This document shows positions 17,837 to 26,569 of a stretch of 64,000 nucleotides of DNA, one piece after another. The translations under genes and the position numbers were made by a program. This DNA comes from Chryseobacterium sp. Leaf394 (GTDB lineage Bacteria; Bacteroidota; Bacteroidia; Flavobacteriales; Weeksellaceae): positions 62,298-126,297 of the forward strand of contig NZ_LMQH01000004.1 of assembly GCF_001424105.1 (NCBI RefSeq), given 5' to 3'. The notes under the pieces were generated by a model. The model was not told the DNA's origin, searched no databases, and was given only the letters and a program-made list of their open reading frames with translations. Each line of letters begins with the position of its first letter. Position 1 is the first letter of the stretch.

Positions 17837-18214
17837 ATGAACTGTCCATGCTGCTCCGGAAAAACGTATGAAGAATGCTGTAAACCTTTTCATATAGGAG
17901 AAAAATTTGCTCCGACCGCGGAAGCTCTAATGCGTTCAAGATTTTCGGCATTTGCCGTTCCGAACGGGAAATATTTAATGGAAACCACCTCACCCAGCAA
18001 AAGACAGTTCCACAATACCAAAGATCTGCAGGAATGGGGAGAAATCAACGAATGGACAAAACTGGAAATCGTCAGTAAGCCATCGATGAATAAAGTGGAA
18101 TTCAAAGCACATTATACGGATGAAGACGGAGAAAAAAATATTCATCACGAATTATCGACATTCAAAATGATCCAAAACCGCTGGTATTATATTTCAGGAG
18201 AATTTTTGGACTGA
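17837..18214 (+). CDS. YchJ-like SEC-C motif protein
   Basis: Small protein of 125 residues. It begins CPCCSGKTYEECCKPFH, which is the zinc-binding SEC-C motif (CxC...CC/H), then ALMRSRFSAFAV, and an NTF2-like fold with the C-terminal segment HHELSTFKMIQNRWYYISGE. This matches the YchJ family; its members bind zinc and their cellular role is uncertain. The frame is open from a TTG at 17810, nine codons earlier, but the ATG at 17837 is preferred because it directly precedes the motif. It stands alone on the plus strand. Confidence 0.85.
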   Translation: MNCPCCSGKTYEECCKPFHIGEKFAPTAEALMRSRFSAFAVPNGKYLMETTSPSKRQFHNTKDLQEWGEINEWTKLEIVSKPSMNKVEFKAHYTDEDGEKNIHHELSTFKMIQNRWYYISGEFLD

Positions 18215-18235
18215 TTATTTAACCAAAAAAAATTT

Positions 18236-18440
18236 TTAACACATAAGTTACAGAGATTTTCTTGGTTTGAAAACATTTTTATAACACATTAGAGAAAAAT
18301 AAGATTTTTAAAGTGAGTGTTTGCACTGTCCTACATTCTTAAATATGCATACAATGAAAATCTTTGATTTTCAACTCTGATGTGTTCTAAAATATTTTCC
18401 AAGTTTTCAAACTAAAACTAATGTGACTGATGTGTCAAAA
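18236..18440. repeat. Long imperfect inverted repeat
   Basis: The left arm (about 18236-18308, from TAACACATAAGTTACAG to TAAGATTTTT) is imperfectly complementary to the right arm (about 18356-18440, from GAAAATCTTTG to GATGTGTCAAAA). Shared words are ACACAT-AG, GGTTTGAAAAC and AACACAT-AGAG. The arms exceed 70 bases and the central loop is about 45. It lies between convergent genes. It resembles a palindromic interspersed element more than a terminator. No gene fits in the 375-base spacer. Confidence 0.6.
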
Positions 18441-18542
18441 TTTCCCGCATTTTAAACTTTTTGAACTTTTATTTTCAAAATAATGACACTTCAATAATTA
18501 AAATTTCTTTTGTGACTTTTGGGGTTCAATTACGCATAAAAA

Positions 18543-18568
18543 AATGTCCAGCATTTCTGCCGGACATT
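18543..18568 (-). terminator. Terminator of the SlyD-like gene
   Basis: AATGTCC (18543-18549) pairs with GGACATT (18562-18568), with an inner GCA/TGC pair. On the minus strand it is followed by a T run (plus-strand A run at 18537-18544). It lies 21 bases beyond the SlyD-like stop. Confidence 0.75.
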
Positions 18569-18589
18569 CTTATTTTATGTAAAAAACTC

Positions 18590-19090
18590 TTAGTGAGCCT
18601 CGTTTCCGTCGATACCGTGAGCATGACCGTGAGACAATTCTTCTTCCGTTGCAGGACGCGTATTTAAAATCTCAACCTGGAAATCTAAAACTTTCCCAGC
18701 CATTGGGTGGTTAAGGTCAGCAATTACAGCTTCAGGAGTAACTTCAACTACAAATGCCTGAAAATTATTCCCTTCGTTATCAGACAAAGGCAAAATAGCT
18801 CCTACTGGTGGAATTCCAGCTTCTGCAAACATATCGATTGGCAATTGAGCAATCGCATCTTCCTGTTTTTCACCGTAAGCTTCTTCCGGCTGAATCACGA
18901 AAGCAGCAGTATCACCAGCAGATAAACCGTGAATATTCTGCTCAAATTTAGGAATCATCATTCCTACACCATATAAAAATGTAAGCGGATTTTCTGCTGT
19001 CGTTTCTTCTACAAGGATTTTGCTTCCATCCTCTTCGATAGTGTGAAGAACGTACTTTACAGCTACCACATGATTGTTATCAATTGTCAT
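18590..19090 (-). CDS. SlyD-like FKBP-type peptidyl-prolyl isomerase
   Basis: Cytoplasmic folding factor of 166 residues. The FKBP core (about 8-65) contains the split FKBP motifs VVAVKYVLHTIEEDGSK and PLTFLYGVGMMIPKFEQNIH, and the insert-in-flap domain (about 75-125) is present between them and the last strand (IADLNHPMAGKVLDFQVEI). The C-terminal tail is histidine-bearing (HGHAHGIDGNEAH), as in SlyD proteins that bind nickel. It isomerises prolyl bonds and can hold unfolded chains. The ATG at 19090 is well placed. It is monocistronic by the hairpin that follows. Confidence 0.9.
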   Translation of the reverse strand: MTIDNNHVVAVKYVLHTIEEDGSKILVEETTAENPLTFLYGVGMMIPKFEQNIHGLSAGDTAAFVIQPEEAYGEKQEDAIAQLPIDMFAEAGIPPVGAILPLSDNEGNNFQAFVVEVTPEAVIADLNHPMAGKVLDFQVEILNTRPATEEELSHGHAHGIDGNEAH

Positions 19091-19193
19091 ATTTCTTTTT
19101 TTGCGTGATTTTTTTCACGATTAAACGGCACAAATATACTGTTTTTGAAGGAATTGATTCATTAATTATCACTAAAGAATCATCTGCGGCATA

Positions 19194-19445
19194 CTAATTT
19201 TTATTTTTTGCTTCTGCCTTTTTCTTCTGTCTCAAAACATACAGATACAGACTTTCAACCTTCGCTCTTGCCCAATCTGTTTTTCTCAAAAACTTCAATG
19301 ACGAATTGATGCTTGGATTATCGGTAAAGCATTTGATGTTGATTTGTTTTCCCAATTCCCCAAAGCCCTGATAATATTCTACCAGTTCCTCGAGAATGGC
19401 ATCAAGGCGTTTTCCGTGTAAAGGATCTTTTGACTGTTGCTCCAT
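19194..19445 (-). CDS. VF530 family (DUF2132) small DNA-binding protein
   Basis: Protein of 83 residues. The sequence DPLHGKRLDAILEELVEYY and INIKCFTDNPSINSSLKFL with RKTDWARAKVESLYL matches the VF530/DUF2132 family, whose solution structure (VF0530 from Vibrio) shows a small helical DNA-binding fold. The C-terminus is Lys-rich (RQKKKAEAKNKN). It has no evident operon partner, lying between the SlyD-like gene and a long repeat-filled spacer. The role in vivo is unknown. Confidence 0.85.
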   Translation of the reverse strand: MEQQSKDPLHGKRLDAILEELVEYYQGFGELGKQINIKCFTDNPSINSSLKFLRKTDWARAKVESLYLYVLRQKKKAEAKNKN

Positions 19446-19474
19446 AATTTGGCAAAGTTAATTATTTCATTTCT

Positions 19475-19507
19475 AAACCTCATAGGTTTTGAAAACCTAT
19501 GAGGTTT
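19475..19507. repeat. Perfect 16-bp palindrome with one-base centre
   Basis: AAACCTCATAGGTTTT at 19475-19490 is the exact reverse complement of the 16 bases at 19492-19507, with one G between them. It lies just upstream of the VF530-type gene. It looks like a REP-type interspersed repeat. Confidence 0.7.
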
Positions 19508-19550
19508 CATGCTTCAAACTTACTTATAACAATGCGAGATACTCAATTCT

Positions 19551-19584
19551 AAACCTAACGGGTTTTTAGAAACCCGTTTGGTTT
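19551..19584. repeat. Second palindrome of the same style
   Basis: AAACCTAACGGGTTT pairs with AAACCCGTTTGGTTT across a short loop, with one mismatch. The outer AAACC/GGTTT ends are the same as in the palindrome at 19475-19507, so both may belong to one repeat family. Confidence 0.6.
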
Positions 19585-19591
19585 GATATAT

Positions 19592-19905
19592 CAAAACAAA
19601 GTTGTTTTGAGCAAAATATTCTGCATTTTATCACAAACAATAGTGAAACAAACAAAATGCAACTGCGGGAAGTCACAAACAACCTGTTTTAATTAAATGT
19701 AAACTGCATTTGGTTACAAACAACGGTGAAACAAACAAAATGCAACTGCATTTTATTACAAACAGGTTGTTTTAAACAAAATGCAGACTCCGGAAGTTAC
19801 AAACAAGGATGTTTTAAAACCAACGGAGATCTCCGGAAGTCACAAGCACTCATGTTTGAAACCAACGGAGTACTTACGAAATTACAAACAGCGTTGTTTT
19901 ACATA
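19592..19905. repeat. Degenerate tandem repeat, period about 41 bases
   Basis: Seven to eight successive units of about 40-44 bases share ATGCAACTGC, then GGAAGT, then TACAAACA, then a TTGTTTTAAACAAA end; the second and third units differ mainly in the middle. Unit borders can be placed at about 19659, 19699, 19740, 19781, 19823 and 19867. A 92-codon open frame (19726-20004) runs through part of it but the repeats rather than coding drive its composition. Confidence 0.7.
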
Positions 19906-20135
19906 AAAAAGAAAATTTCTAATTTTTTAAAAACGACCATTGAAAAAACAGAAATTAATTTGAGAAAGACCGTCGATAAAATGATTGTGTTCAGCATAAA
20001 TTAGAATTAAAAATCTAATAAGTTCAAACACAGAAGGGAACATCTAAATTACTTTCGATTTAATGTTTTCTCTAAAGAATAGATTAATTTAGCTAAACCG
20101 ATTTCAAAATTGAATGAACATACAATAAATTTGAG
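19906..20135. other. AT-rich remainder of the spacer before the sbcD operon
   Basis: No gene is recognised. It probably contains the promoter of the small gene at 20136 and sbcD, but no clear TAnnTTTG box with a proper -33 element can be pointed out. Confidence 0.4.
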
Positions 20136-20306
20136 ATGAGTAGAAATACAGACGCCAACAAAAAAACATACAATAAAATAATCGCCAACAAGAAGCGAAA
20201 AATTCAGGAAGCTGAGCTGAAAAGAAAGAACCGCCTGAAGGAAATGCGCGAAAATACGAAAGCTAAATTAGCCGCAGAAAAGGAACAAGAAGACGAAATA
20301 AAATGA
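20136..20306 (+). CDS. Small, highly charged protein coupled to sbcD
   Basis: Open frame of 56 residues starting MSRNTDANKKTYNKIIANKK and continuing as a Lys/Arg/Glu-rich, probably coiled-coil helix to the end EKEQEDEIK. The stop overlaps the sbcD start as ATGA (20303-20306), which is classic translational coupling. Composition is low-complexity, and no family is recognised. The overlap and an uninterrupted, helix-compatible sequence favour a real gene; if so, it may assist SbcCD or bind nucleic acid, which is speculation. Confidence 0.55.
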   Translation: MSRNTDANKKTYNKIIANKKRKIQEAELKRKNRLKEMRENTKAKLAAEKEQEDEIK

Positions 20307-21511
20307 AAATCCTCCACACCGCCGACTGGCATTTAGGCAAACGTCTTGACCGTTTTTCACGACTCGAAGAACAGGTTTTGGTGATGAACGAAATCGTTGA
20401 GATTGCAGACCACGAAAAGGTTGATTTGGTTTTGATTGCCGGAGATTTATTCGATAATTTTAATCCGAGTGTTGAGGCGACTGAACTTTTCTATAAAACT
20501 TTAAAACGTTTATCTCTAAACGGAAAACGTCCGGTGATCGCCATTTCAGGAAATCATGATTCTCCGAGTCTGATCGATGCACCGGATCCCTTGGCAAGAG
20601 AATGCGGAATTATTTTGGTTGGTCATCCGAAAGCTCAGATTACGCCTTTTGAACTTGAACATTTTAAAATTTCAAAAACTGCATCTGGTTTTATCGAACT
20701 GGAATTGAAAAATCAGAATTTTCCTGTCAGAATCCTGCACACGCCTTATGCGAATGAAGTGCGTCTTAAAGAATATCTTGGAGAAAATAAGGACGAAGAA
20801 CTTAATCACGTTTTGAGAGAAAACTGGAAGCAAACTGCCGATGAATTCTGCGACGAAGACGGGGTCAATCTTTTGATAGCTCATTTATACATGAACAAAA
20901 AAGGTACGCCGATGTTGGAAGAACCTGAAGGTGAAAAACCTATTAAAATCGGAAATGCAGACCTGATCTGGTCGGATATTATTCCGCATCAGATTCAATA
21001 TACGGCTTTGGGGCATCTGCATGGTTTTCAGAACATAGGAACTGCAGAAAAACCTGTCGTTTATTCTTCATCGCCTTTGTGCTACAGTTTCAGCGAGGCC
21101 GGACAGACGAAATATGTTTCCATCATTGAAGCTGAACCTAAAAAAGCCATTACGTTTGAGAAAATTGCTCTGGAAAATGGAAAACCTCTGGTCAGAAAGA
21201 CCTTTGATTCTGTAGAAAAAACCATTGAATGGCTTAAGGACAACCCAAACACGATGGTTGAACTCACGCTGGAAAGCGAAACTTTTTTAAAAGCCGAAGA
21301 AAGAAAAGTGATCTATCAGTCTCATGGCGGTATTGTGCATTTAATTCCGAAAGTTAGAAATCAGGACTTTAATGATAATAATTTAAGCGAAATTAATCTT
21401 AATCAGGATATTCAGGCGTTGTTCAAAGATTATTTTAAATCTAAAAACGCAGGTCAGGAACCGAATGAAGATTTAATTAATCTGTTTAATGAGATAGCTT
21501 CAGGTAAATAA
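20303..21511 (+). CDS. sbcD: SbcD exonuclease subunit
   Basis: Mre11-like nuclease subunit of 402 residues. Phosphodiesterase motifs are in order: DWHLGK (Asp8, His10), AGDLFD (about 54-59), SGNHDS (about 89-94), IAHLYM, and GHLHG near residue 240. With SbcC it forms the complex that cleaves hairpins and processes DNA ends, limiting long palindromes. The ATG overlaps the stop of the small upstream gene. SbcC follows after a 180-base spacer on the same strand, so they are probably one unit. Palindromes elsewhere in this window are interesting in view of this enzyme's substrate. Confidence 0.95.
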   Translation: MKILHTADWHLGKRLDRFSRLEEQVLVMNEIVEIADHEKVDLVLIAGDLFDNFNPSVEATELFYKTLKRLSLNGKRPVIAISGNHDSPSLIDAPDPLARECGIILVGHPKAQITPFELEHFKISKTASGFIELELKNQNFPVRILHTPYANEVRLKEYLGENKDEELNHVLRENWKQTADEFCDEDGVNLLIAHLYMNKKGTPMLEEPEGEKPIKIGNADLIWSDIIPHQIQYTALGHLHGFQNIGTAEKPVVYSSSPLCYSFSEAGQTKYVSIIEAEPKKAITFEKIALENGKPLVRKTFDSVEKTIEWLKDNPNTMVELTLESETFLKAEERKVIYQSHGGIVHLIPKVRNQDFNDNNLSEINLNQDIQALFKDYFKSKNAGQEPNEDLINLFNEIASGK

Positions 21512-21691
21512 CAATCAAGGATTTTTCTTAATCTGCAATATATTTTTAAACCGCAAAAGAGACCAAAGAAGATCATTAAAATGTAGAAATTCAAAAGTTT
21601 GTAAAATGTAACATTTTTATTTGCAGACTTTGAAAAACTTTAACCATCAAAATCTTTCTCTTTAGCGGAAAAACAAAACACACATTTAAAA

Positions 21692-24600
21692 ATGATTCCA
21701 ATTCAACTCACTTTAGAAGGTCTTTACTCATATCAGGAACGTCAGAAAATCGATTTCGAAAGCCTGACGGAAGCTGGTTTGTTCGGTATTTTCGGCTCGG
21801 TAGGTTCCGGGAAATCTTCTATTTTGGAAGCCATTTCTTTTGCGTTGTATGGCGAAACTGAACGTCTGAATTCGAGAGATAAACGTGCTTACAATATGAT
21901 GAATCTGAAATCAAATAAGTCTCTGATTGAATTTGATTTTATTAATTATGAAAACAAAAAATTCCGTGCTAAGAGAGAATTTAAAAGGAATTCAAAGAAT
22001 TTTGAAGATGTAAAAACGCCTGAGGTCACCTTCTATGAATGGAAAAATGAGAGTTGGATTCCGTTGGAACATTCCAGTGCGGAAAGAATTATTGGGTTGA
22101 GTTATGCGAATTTTAAGCGGACGATCATTATTCCTCAGGGTCAGTTTAAAGAGTTTCTTGAACTGGGAGCGACCGAACGGACGAATATGATGAAGGAGAT
22201 TTTCAGTCTTCACCGTTTTGATTTACAGAAAAATGTTTCGGATCTGAATACCAAAAACAAATCTGAACTCGATCAGCTGGAAGGTCAGCTGAAAGGTTTT
22301 GAGGAAGTGAACGAAGAGCAGATTTCGGTGCAGAAAGAACATTTGAAACTCGAGCAGCAGAAATTTGAAGAGATCAAAGTTCAGTTTAAAACCATTGAAG
22401 ATAAATACCAACAGTTAAAAAATCTAAAGACCGATTTCGAATCTTTAAAACAGAAGAAATTTGATTTTGAACAACTCAGTTTGCAGAAAACCGAAGTTGA
22501 CGAACTGGAAATTAAAACGGAGCTCTTTGACAAGGTTTTCAGAATCTTCACACCCATTATATCGGAAAAAAATAAACTGGAGAAGGAAATTTCAGAACAA
22601 CTGAAAAATAAAGAAAATCAGTTTAAAATCTTACAGGAAACTGATGCGAGATTTGAAGATATTAAAAGTAAACTGGCTGCGATTCTGCCAAAATTTGAAG
22701 CATTGGAGCAATCTAAAATTCAGGAAAATGATTTGAGCCTGATCCTGAAAATGCTTGAATATTCTGATGATATTAAAACTTTAAAAATAAGAACTGAAAA
22801 AGGTTCGGAGAAAGTAAAAGAGGTTGAAGCTGCACAGAAATTAATCCAAAAAAATATAAATGAATTCACTGAAAATGTTGAAGCTTTAAAACCTAAAAAA
22901 ATAGATTCAAATACTTTGATTCATGTTGGAAATTGGTTTTTGGAGCAGAAAAATTTAGCGGAATCAGCAAAAAATCAAATCGTAAAGATTGAAGAAGCTC
23001 AGATTAAAATTGAAAAACTAAATACTGACCTTATTCCCTTTGCCGTGGATCCTGAAATCTATAAAGAAGAGTACAAACTAAAATCTGATGCTTTAGAAGC
23101 GGAGGCGAAAAAACTTTCAGAACGGAGAAGCCAGCTTGAAGTTCAGCAGAAACTGGCGCATTTTGCCGGAGAACTGCATGACGGAGAATCCTGTCCGCTG
23201 TGTGGCGCGCTTGAACATCCGAATATTGTTGAATTTGATGATGTGAATGCTGAATTAACTGAAATTAAAAAACAGATTGAGCAAACCGAAATTCAAAAAA
23301 ATACTTACCAAAAACAAGTTTCTGAAATTGAAAAACTTCTCGACCGAAAAAAGATTTTTAAGGATCAACTGAAAGCTGAACAGGAAAATTTAAATCAGAT
23401 TACAACTAAAACTGAGACGCACAGAAAAACCTTTGTTTGGGATAATTTTAATGCTGAAAATGAAGCGGATTTTGAGCAGAAACGCCAGCAGTCCCTTGAA
23501 ATTGAAAAGCAGATTGAAGAACTGACACAACAGATTTCCGGGCAGCAAAAAGCTCTGGAAATAGAGCGTGAACATCTGGAAAAATATAAAAAAGCTCTGG
23601 AAGAATTTACACTTGACGAAGCTAAAAAAGAAGAGCAGATCAGAACGAGCGAAGCCAATTTGAAAATTTTAAAATGGTCAGATTACAAAGAGAAAGAAAC
23701 TGCTGAGATTGTAGATATTTATAAAAAACTCGCACAATCCAATCTTGAAACTGAGCAGAATTATCAGCAGCTTGTAAAAGATGAAAAGGAAATCTCGCCT
23801 AAAGTAGCGGAACAGAAAACGATTGTCAGTCAGTTGAAAACGAGAATTTCCGAACTGGAAAAAGAGATTTCAGAGAATGAAAATATTTTAACGAAATCCT
23901 TAGTTGAAAATAATTTCATTGATGTAAAGGCTGTTCAAAACATTCTTGTGCAGGAAATTAATGTGCAGCAGGTAAGAAATACCATTCAGCAATTCAGAAT
24001 ACAGTTTGAAACACTGAAAAACGGAATTTCTGATCTGGAAACCAAGCTCAAAGATTTTTCTTTTGATGAAGAACAGTTTGCTGAAGCGGAAAACAAGTTT
24101 ACAACTGCTGAAAATGATTTAAAACTTGCCAACGATTCTGTCGTAAAAATCGTTTCTGAAATTGACCGGCTTGAGAAAGAATTTAAGAAAAAAGAAAATC
24201 TTCTTATGGACTTGGCTAAAGTTCAGAAGCGTCGTGAAAATTTAGCAATCATGCAGAATCTGTTCAACGGAGCTGGCTTTGTGCGTTACATCTCGTCCAT
24301 TTATCTGAGACAGTTATGCGACCACGCCAACGTCCGTTTTCACCGGATGACGAGAAATCAACTAAGTTTACAGTTGAACGAAAACAATGATTTTGAAATC
24401 ATCGATTACCTCAACGAAGGTCGCAGCAGAAGTGTAAAGACCCTATCTGGCGGACAGGCTTTTCAGGTTTCATTGAGTTTAGCTTTGGCTTTAGCAGAAA
24501 GTGTTCAGACGAATGCACAGTCGGAGAAGAATTTCTTTTTCATCGACGAAGGTTTCGGAACACAGGATGTAGAATCGGTGAATATTGTTTTTGAAACGCT

Positions 24601-24730
24601 GATGAATTTACAGAAAGAAAACAGGATTGTCGGTATCATTTCCCACGTGGAAGAACTGAAAGAAAAAATTCCTGTTTCGCTGCATATTACGAAGGATGAG
24701 GAAAGGGGAAGTTTGATTGAAGTGGTATAA
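21692..24730 (+). CDS. sbcC: SbcC exonuclease ATPase subunit
   Basis: Rad50-like SMC-family ATPase of 1012 residues. Walker A is GSVGSGKS (35-42). Long coiled coils run from about residue 175 to 495 and 515 to 860, and the zinc hook CPLCG lies at their turn (Cys501 and Cys504). The signature motif LSGGQ is at 918-922 and Walker B FFFIDEG at about 949-954, with Asp952 and Glu953. It partners SbcD to open and cut hairpins and blocked ends. The start is the ATG before the conserved IPIQLTLEGLYSY strand. Confidence 0.95.
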   Translation: MIPIQLTLEGLYSYQERQKIDFESLTEAGLFGIFGSVGSGKSSILEAISFALYGETERLNSRDKRAYNMMNLKSNKSLIEFDFINYENKKFRAKREFKRNSKNFEDVKTPEVTFYEWKNESWIPLEHSSAERIIGLSYANFKRTIIIPQGQFKEFLELGATERTNMMKEIFSLHRFDLQKNVSDLNTKNKSELDQLEGQLKGFEEVNEEQISVQKEHLKLEQQKFEEIKVQFKTIEDKYQQLKNLKTDFESLKQKKFDFEQLSLQKTEVDELEIKTELFDKVFRIFTPIISEKNKLEKEISEQLKNKENQFKILQETDARFEDIKSKLAAILPKFEALEQSKIQENDLSLILKMLEYSDDIKTLKIRTEKGSEKVKEVEAAQKLIQKNINEFTENVEALKPKKIDSNTLIHVGNWFLEQKNLAESAKNQIVKIEEAQIKIEKLNTDLIPFAVDPEIYKEEYKLKSDALEAEAKKLSERRSQLEVQQKLAHFAGELHDGESCPLCGALEHPNIVEFDDVNAELTEIKKQIEQTEIQKNTYQKQVSEIEKLLDRKKIFKDQLKAEQENLNQITTKTETHRKTFVWDNFNAENEADFEQKRQQSLEIEKQIEELTQQISGQQKALEIEREHLEKYKKALEEFTLDEAKKEEQIRTSEANLKILKWSDYKEKETAEIVDIYKKLAQSNLETEQNYQQLVKDEKEISPKVAEQKTIVSQLKTRISELEKEISENENILTKSLVENNFIDVKAVQNILVQEINVQQVRNTIQQFRIQFETLKNGISDLETKLKDFSFDEEQFAEAENKFTTAENDLKLANDSVVKIVSEIDRLEKEFKKKENLLMDLAKVQKRRENLAIMQNLFNGAGFVRYISSIYLRQLCDHANVRFHRMTRNQLSLQLNENNDFEIIDYLNEGRSRSVKTLSGGQAFQVSLSLALALAESVQTNAQSEKNFFFIDEGFGTQDVESVNIVFETLMNLQKENRIVGIISHVEELKEKIPVSLHITKDEERGSLIEVV

Positions 24731-24869
24731 ACGTAATTGATTGATTTTACGATTATAACAAACTAATATCATTTTCTTTAAAGAAAATATAAAATTATTG
24801 CATTAGATTACAAAAATAATTATATATTTAAATCACATTCATTTTCATGATTTGTGTTTTGGTTTAGGT

Positions 24870-24900
24870 ACAGAGCAGTTGAAAAAACTGCTCTGTTTTA
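24870..24900 (+). terminator. Terminator downstream of sbcC
   Basis: ACAGAGCAGTT (24870-24880) pairs perfectly with AACTGCTCTGT (24886-24896) around GAAAA, followed by TTTTA. It lies about 140 bases after the sbcC stop. The rest of the 308-base spacer to the next gene is AT-rich without a visible gene. Confidence 0.85.
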
Positions 24901-25038
24901 TTTTATATAACCCATGATATGGGAATAATTTCACAGTAAAATAATCCTGATTCAGGGAATTTTAAAGATCAATTTCAGACAATTACTCTCCTCTTACAGA
25001 AAAAAACTCCACAGAAAAATTTCCTGCAGAGTCTAAAC

Positions 25039-26058
25039 TTATTTTACCTGATGTGCAATTTCATTTCCGAAAAGCTCAATCGATTTTCTCATCACGTCAT
25101 CGGCCGGATCGCCAACGTCCATGTGACCGATGAATCTGGTGATTCCGAAGATCTCTTTCATGTAACTGATCTTATCTGCAACCTGATTGGCATTTCCAAT
25201 AAACAAAGCTCCGTCTTTGCTTCTTCCGCCTTCATACTGCATTTTTGAAAAAGGTGCCCAACCTCTAGACTTCCCTATCCTGTCCATCTGAGATTTGTAA
25301 GTATCAAAATATCCGTCGATCACATTCTGGTCTTCGCTTAAAAAAGTATGCGAGTGAATGGCAATCTGCATTTCGGATTCCGGATGACCGGCTTTCAGGT
25401 ATTCCTGTTTGTAAAATTCAATCAGATTCTTAAACTGAAGCGGCATTCCGCCGATGATTGCAACAATTAAAGGCATTCCCAATTGCGCTGCACTTAAAAC
25501 GGACTGCGGAGTTCCGCCCACAGCTCTCCAAATTGGGAGTCTGCCATTGTTTTTTGCTCTCGGATAAACGGTTTGATTCTGCATCGGAGCACGAAGTTTC
25601 CCCGACCACGAAACGTTTTCTTCAGAATTAATTTTTAACAGTAATTCTAATTTTTCGTCGAAAAGCTGCTCGTAATCATTCAAAGAATATCCGTATAAAG
25701 GAAAAGATTCAATGAAACTGCCGCGACCTACAAAAATCTCTGCTCTTCCGTCTGAAATGAGATCTAAAGTTGAAAAATCTTCATATACTTTCACCGGCTC
25801 AGATGAACTCAAAACTGTTACACCACTCGCCAGTTTGATATTTTTGGTAACACTTGCTGCGGCAGCTAAAACCATTTCCGGTGAAGAAACTGCGTAATCT
25901 GCGCGGTGGTGTTCTCCCATGGCAAATACATCTATTCCGACCTCATCCATCAGTTTTACCTGACCGATGATTTCGCGGATTTTCACTCCTGCGTCTCTGT
26001 ATTTTCCGGTTTTCTGGTCGAAGGCGACGTCGCCGAACATTCCTATTCCTAATTCCAT
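25039..26058 (-). CDS. Luciferase-like (LLM class) flavin-dependent oxidoreductase
   Basis: Flavin-dependent monooxygenase-type TIM barrel of 339 residues. MELGIGMFGDVAFD is the first strand; DVFAMGEHHRADYAVSSPEM holds the GEHH motif near residues 47-50, and LASGVTVLSSSEPVKVYEDF continues the family pattern, with GRGSFIESFPLYG later. It probably uses reduced FMN; no substrate can be named. The family contains luciferase, alkanesulfonate monooxygenase and many unknown members. The ATG at 26058 directly starts the first strand. It is alone on its strand, preceded by a 511-base repeat-containing spacer. Confidence 0.85.
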   Translation of the reverse strand: MELGIGMFGDVAFDQKTGKYRDAGVKIREIIGQVKLMDEVGIDVFAMGEHHRADYAVSSPEMVLAAAASVTKNIKLASGVTVLSSSEPVKVYEDFSTLDLISDGRAEIFVGRGSFIESFPLYGYSLNDYEQLFDEKLELLLKINSEENVSWSGKLRAPMQNQTVYPRAKNNGRLPIWRAVGGTPQSVLSAAQLGMPLIVAIIGGMPLQFKNLIEFYKQEYLKAGHPESEMQIAIHSHTFLSEDQNVIDGYFDTYKSQMDRIGKSRGWAPFSKMQYEGGRSKDGALFIGNANQVADKISYMKEIFGITRFIGHMDVGDPADDVMRKSIELFGNEIAHQVK

Positions 26059-26238
26059 ATTATTAATATTTATAGAGCAAAATTAGTTGAATGGTTGTTT
26101 AAAAACGTTGATGTTTGATAAGAAGGGGTTTAGTACAAATTGCAAAATCGGTTCACAGGTTAATTTCCACTTAAATGTAATAATTGTTCTTCACACAACA
26201 CTTTAGAATCGAAATGCAAATCTTTACAATTTCATTCT

Positions 26239-26433
26239 TTTTCTTTTGTCTTGAAACAAAAGAAACAAAAATTCAAGACATGGAAACGTAGGCTAAAATT
26301 CTGAACAATTTCCTAAAATCTCCAAACTCGGGCGGAAACAAAACTTTGCATTAAACTACTATTTTTGCCGCCACTCAAACAATGGATATTTTTTAACGGA
26401 AATTCTTCAAAATTTTTTAACGCCTACGTTTCC
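26239..26433. repeat. Palindromic interspersed element in spacer
   Basis: A hairpin TTTCTTTTGT with ACAAAAGAAA lies near 26239-26267. It is followed by GGAAACGTAGGC (26282-26293), whose exact reverse complement GCCTACGTTTCC is at 26422-26433. The complementarity extends imperfectly inward (TAAAATTCTGAACAATTTCC against AAATTCTTCAAAATTTTTTA). The two halves enclose about 130 bases with no gene. It is likely one copy of a genome repeat family; the rest of the 26059-26569 spacer shows nothing else. Confidence 0.6.
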
Positions 26434-26569
26434 GAGGTCGGTTTATACAAAATTTTAAAAAACAATTTCCATACAAAATTGAAGAACAAAAAATTCCAGC
26501 CTTTACAGACTGGAATAGTGATTTATAAAAGGAATTCAGCCAGATGCTAAAAGTCATCAGCTATAGGCC

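Noticed and set aside
19726..20004. 92-codon open frame in the tandem repeat
   Set aside because: It is carried by the 41-base units, has low-complexity composition and no neighbour coupling.
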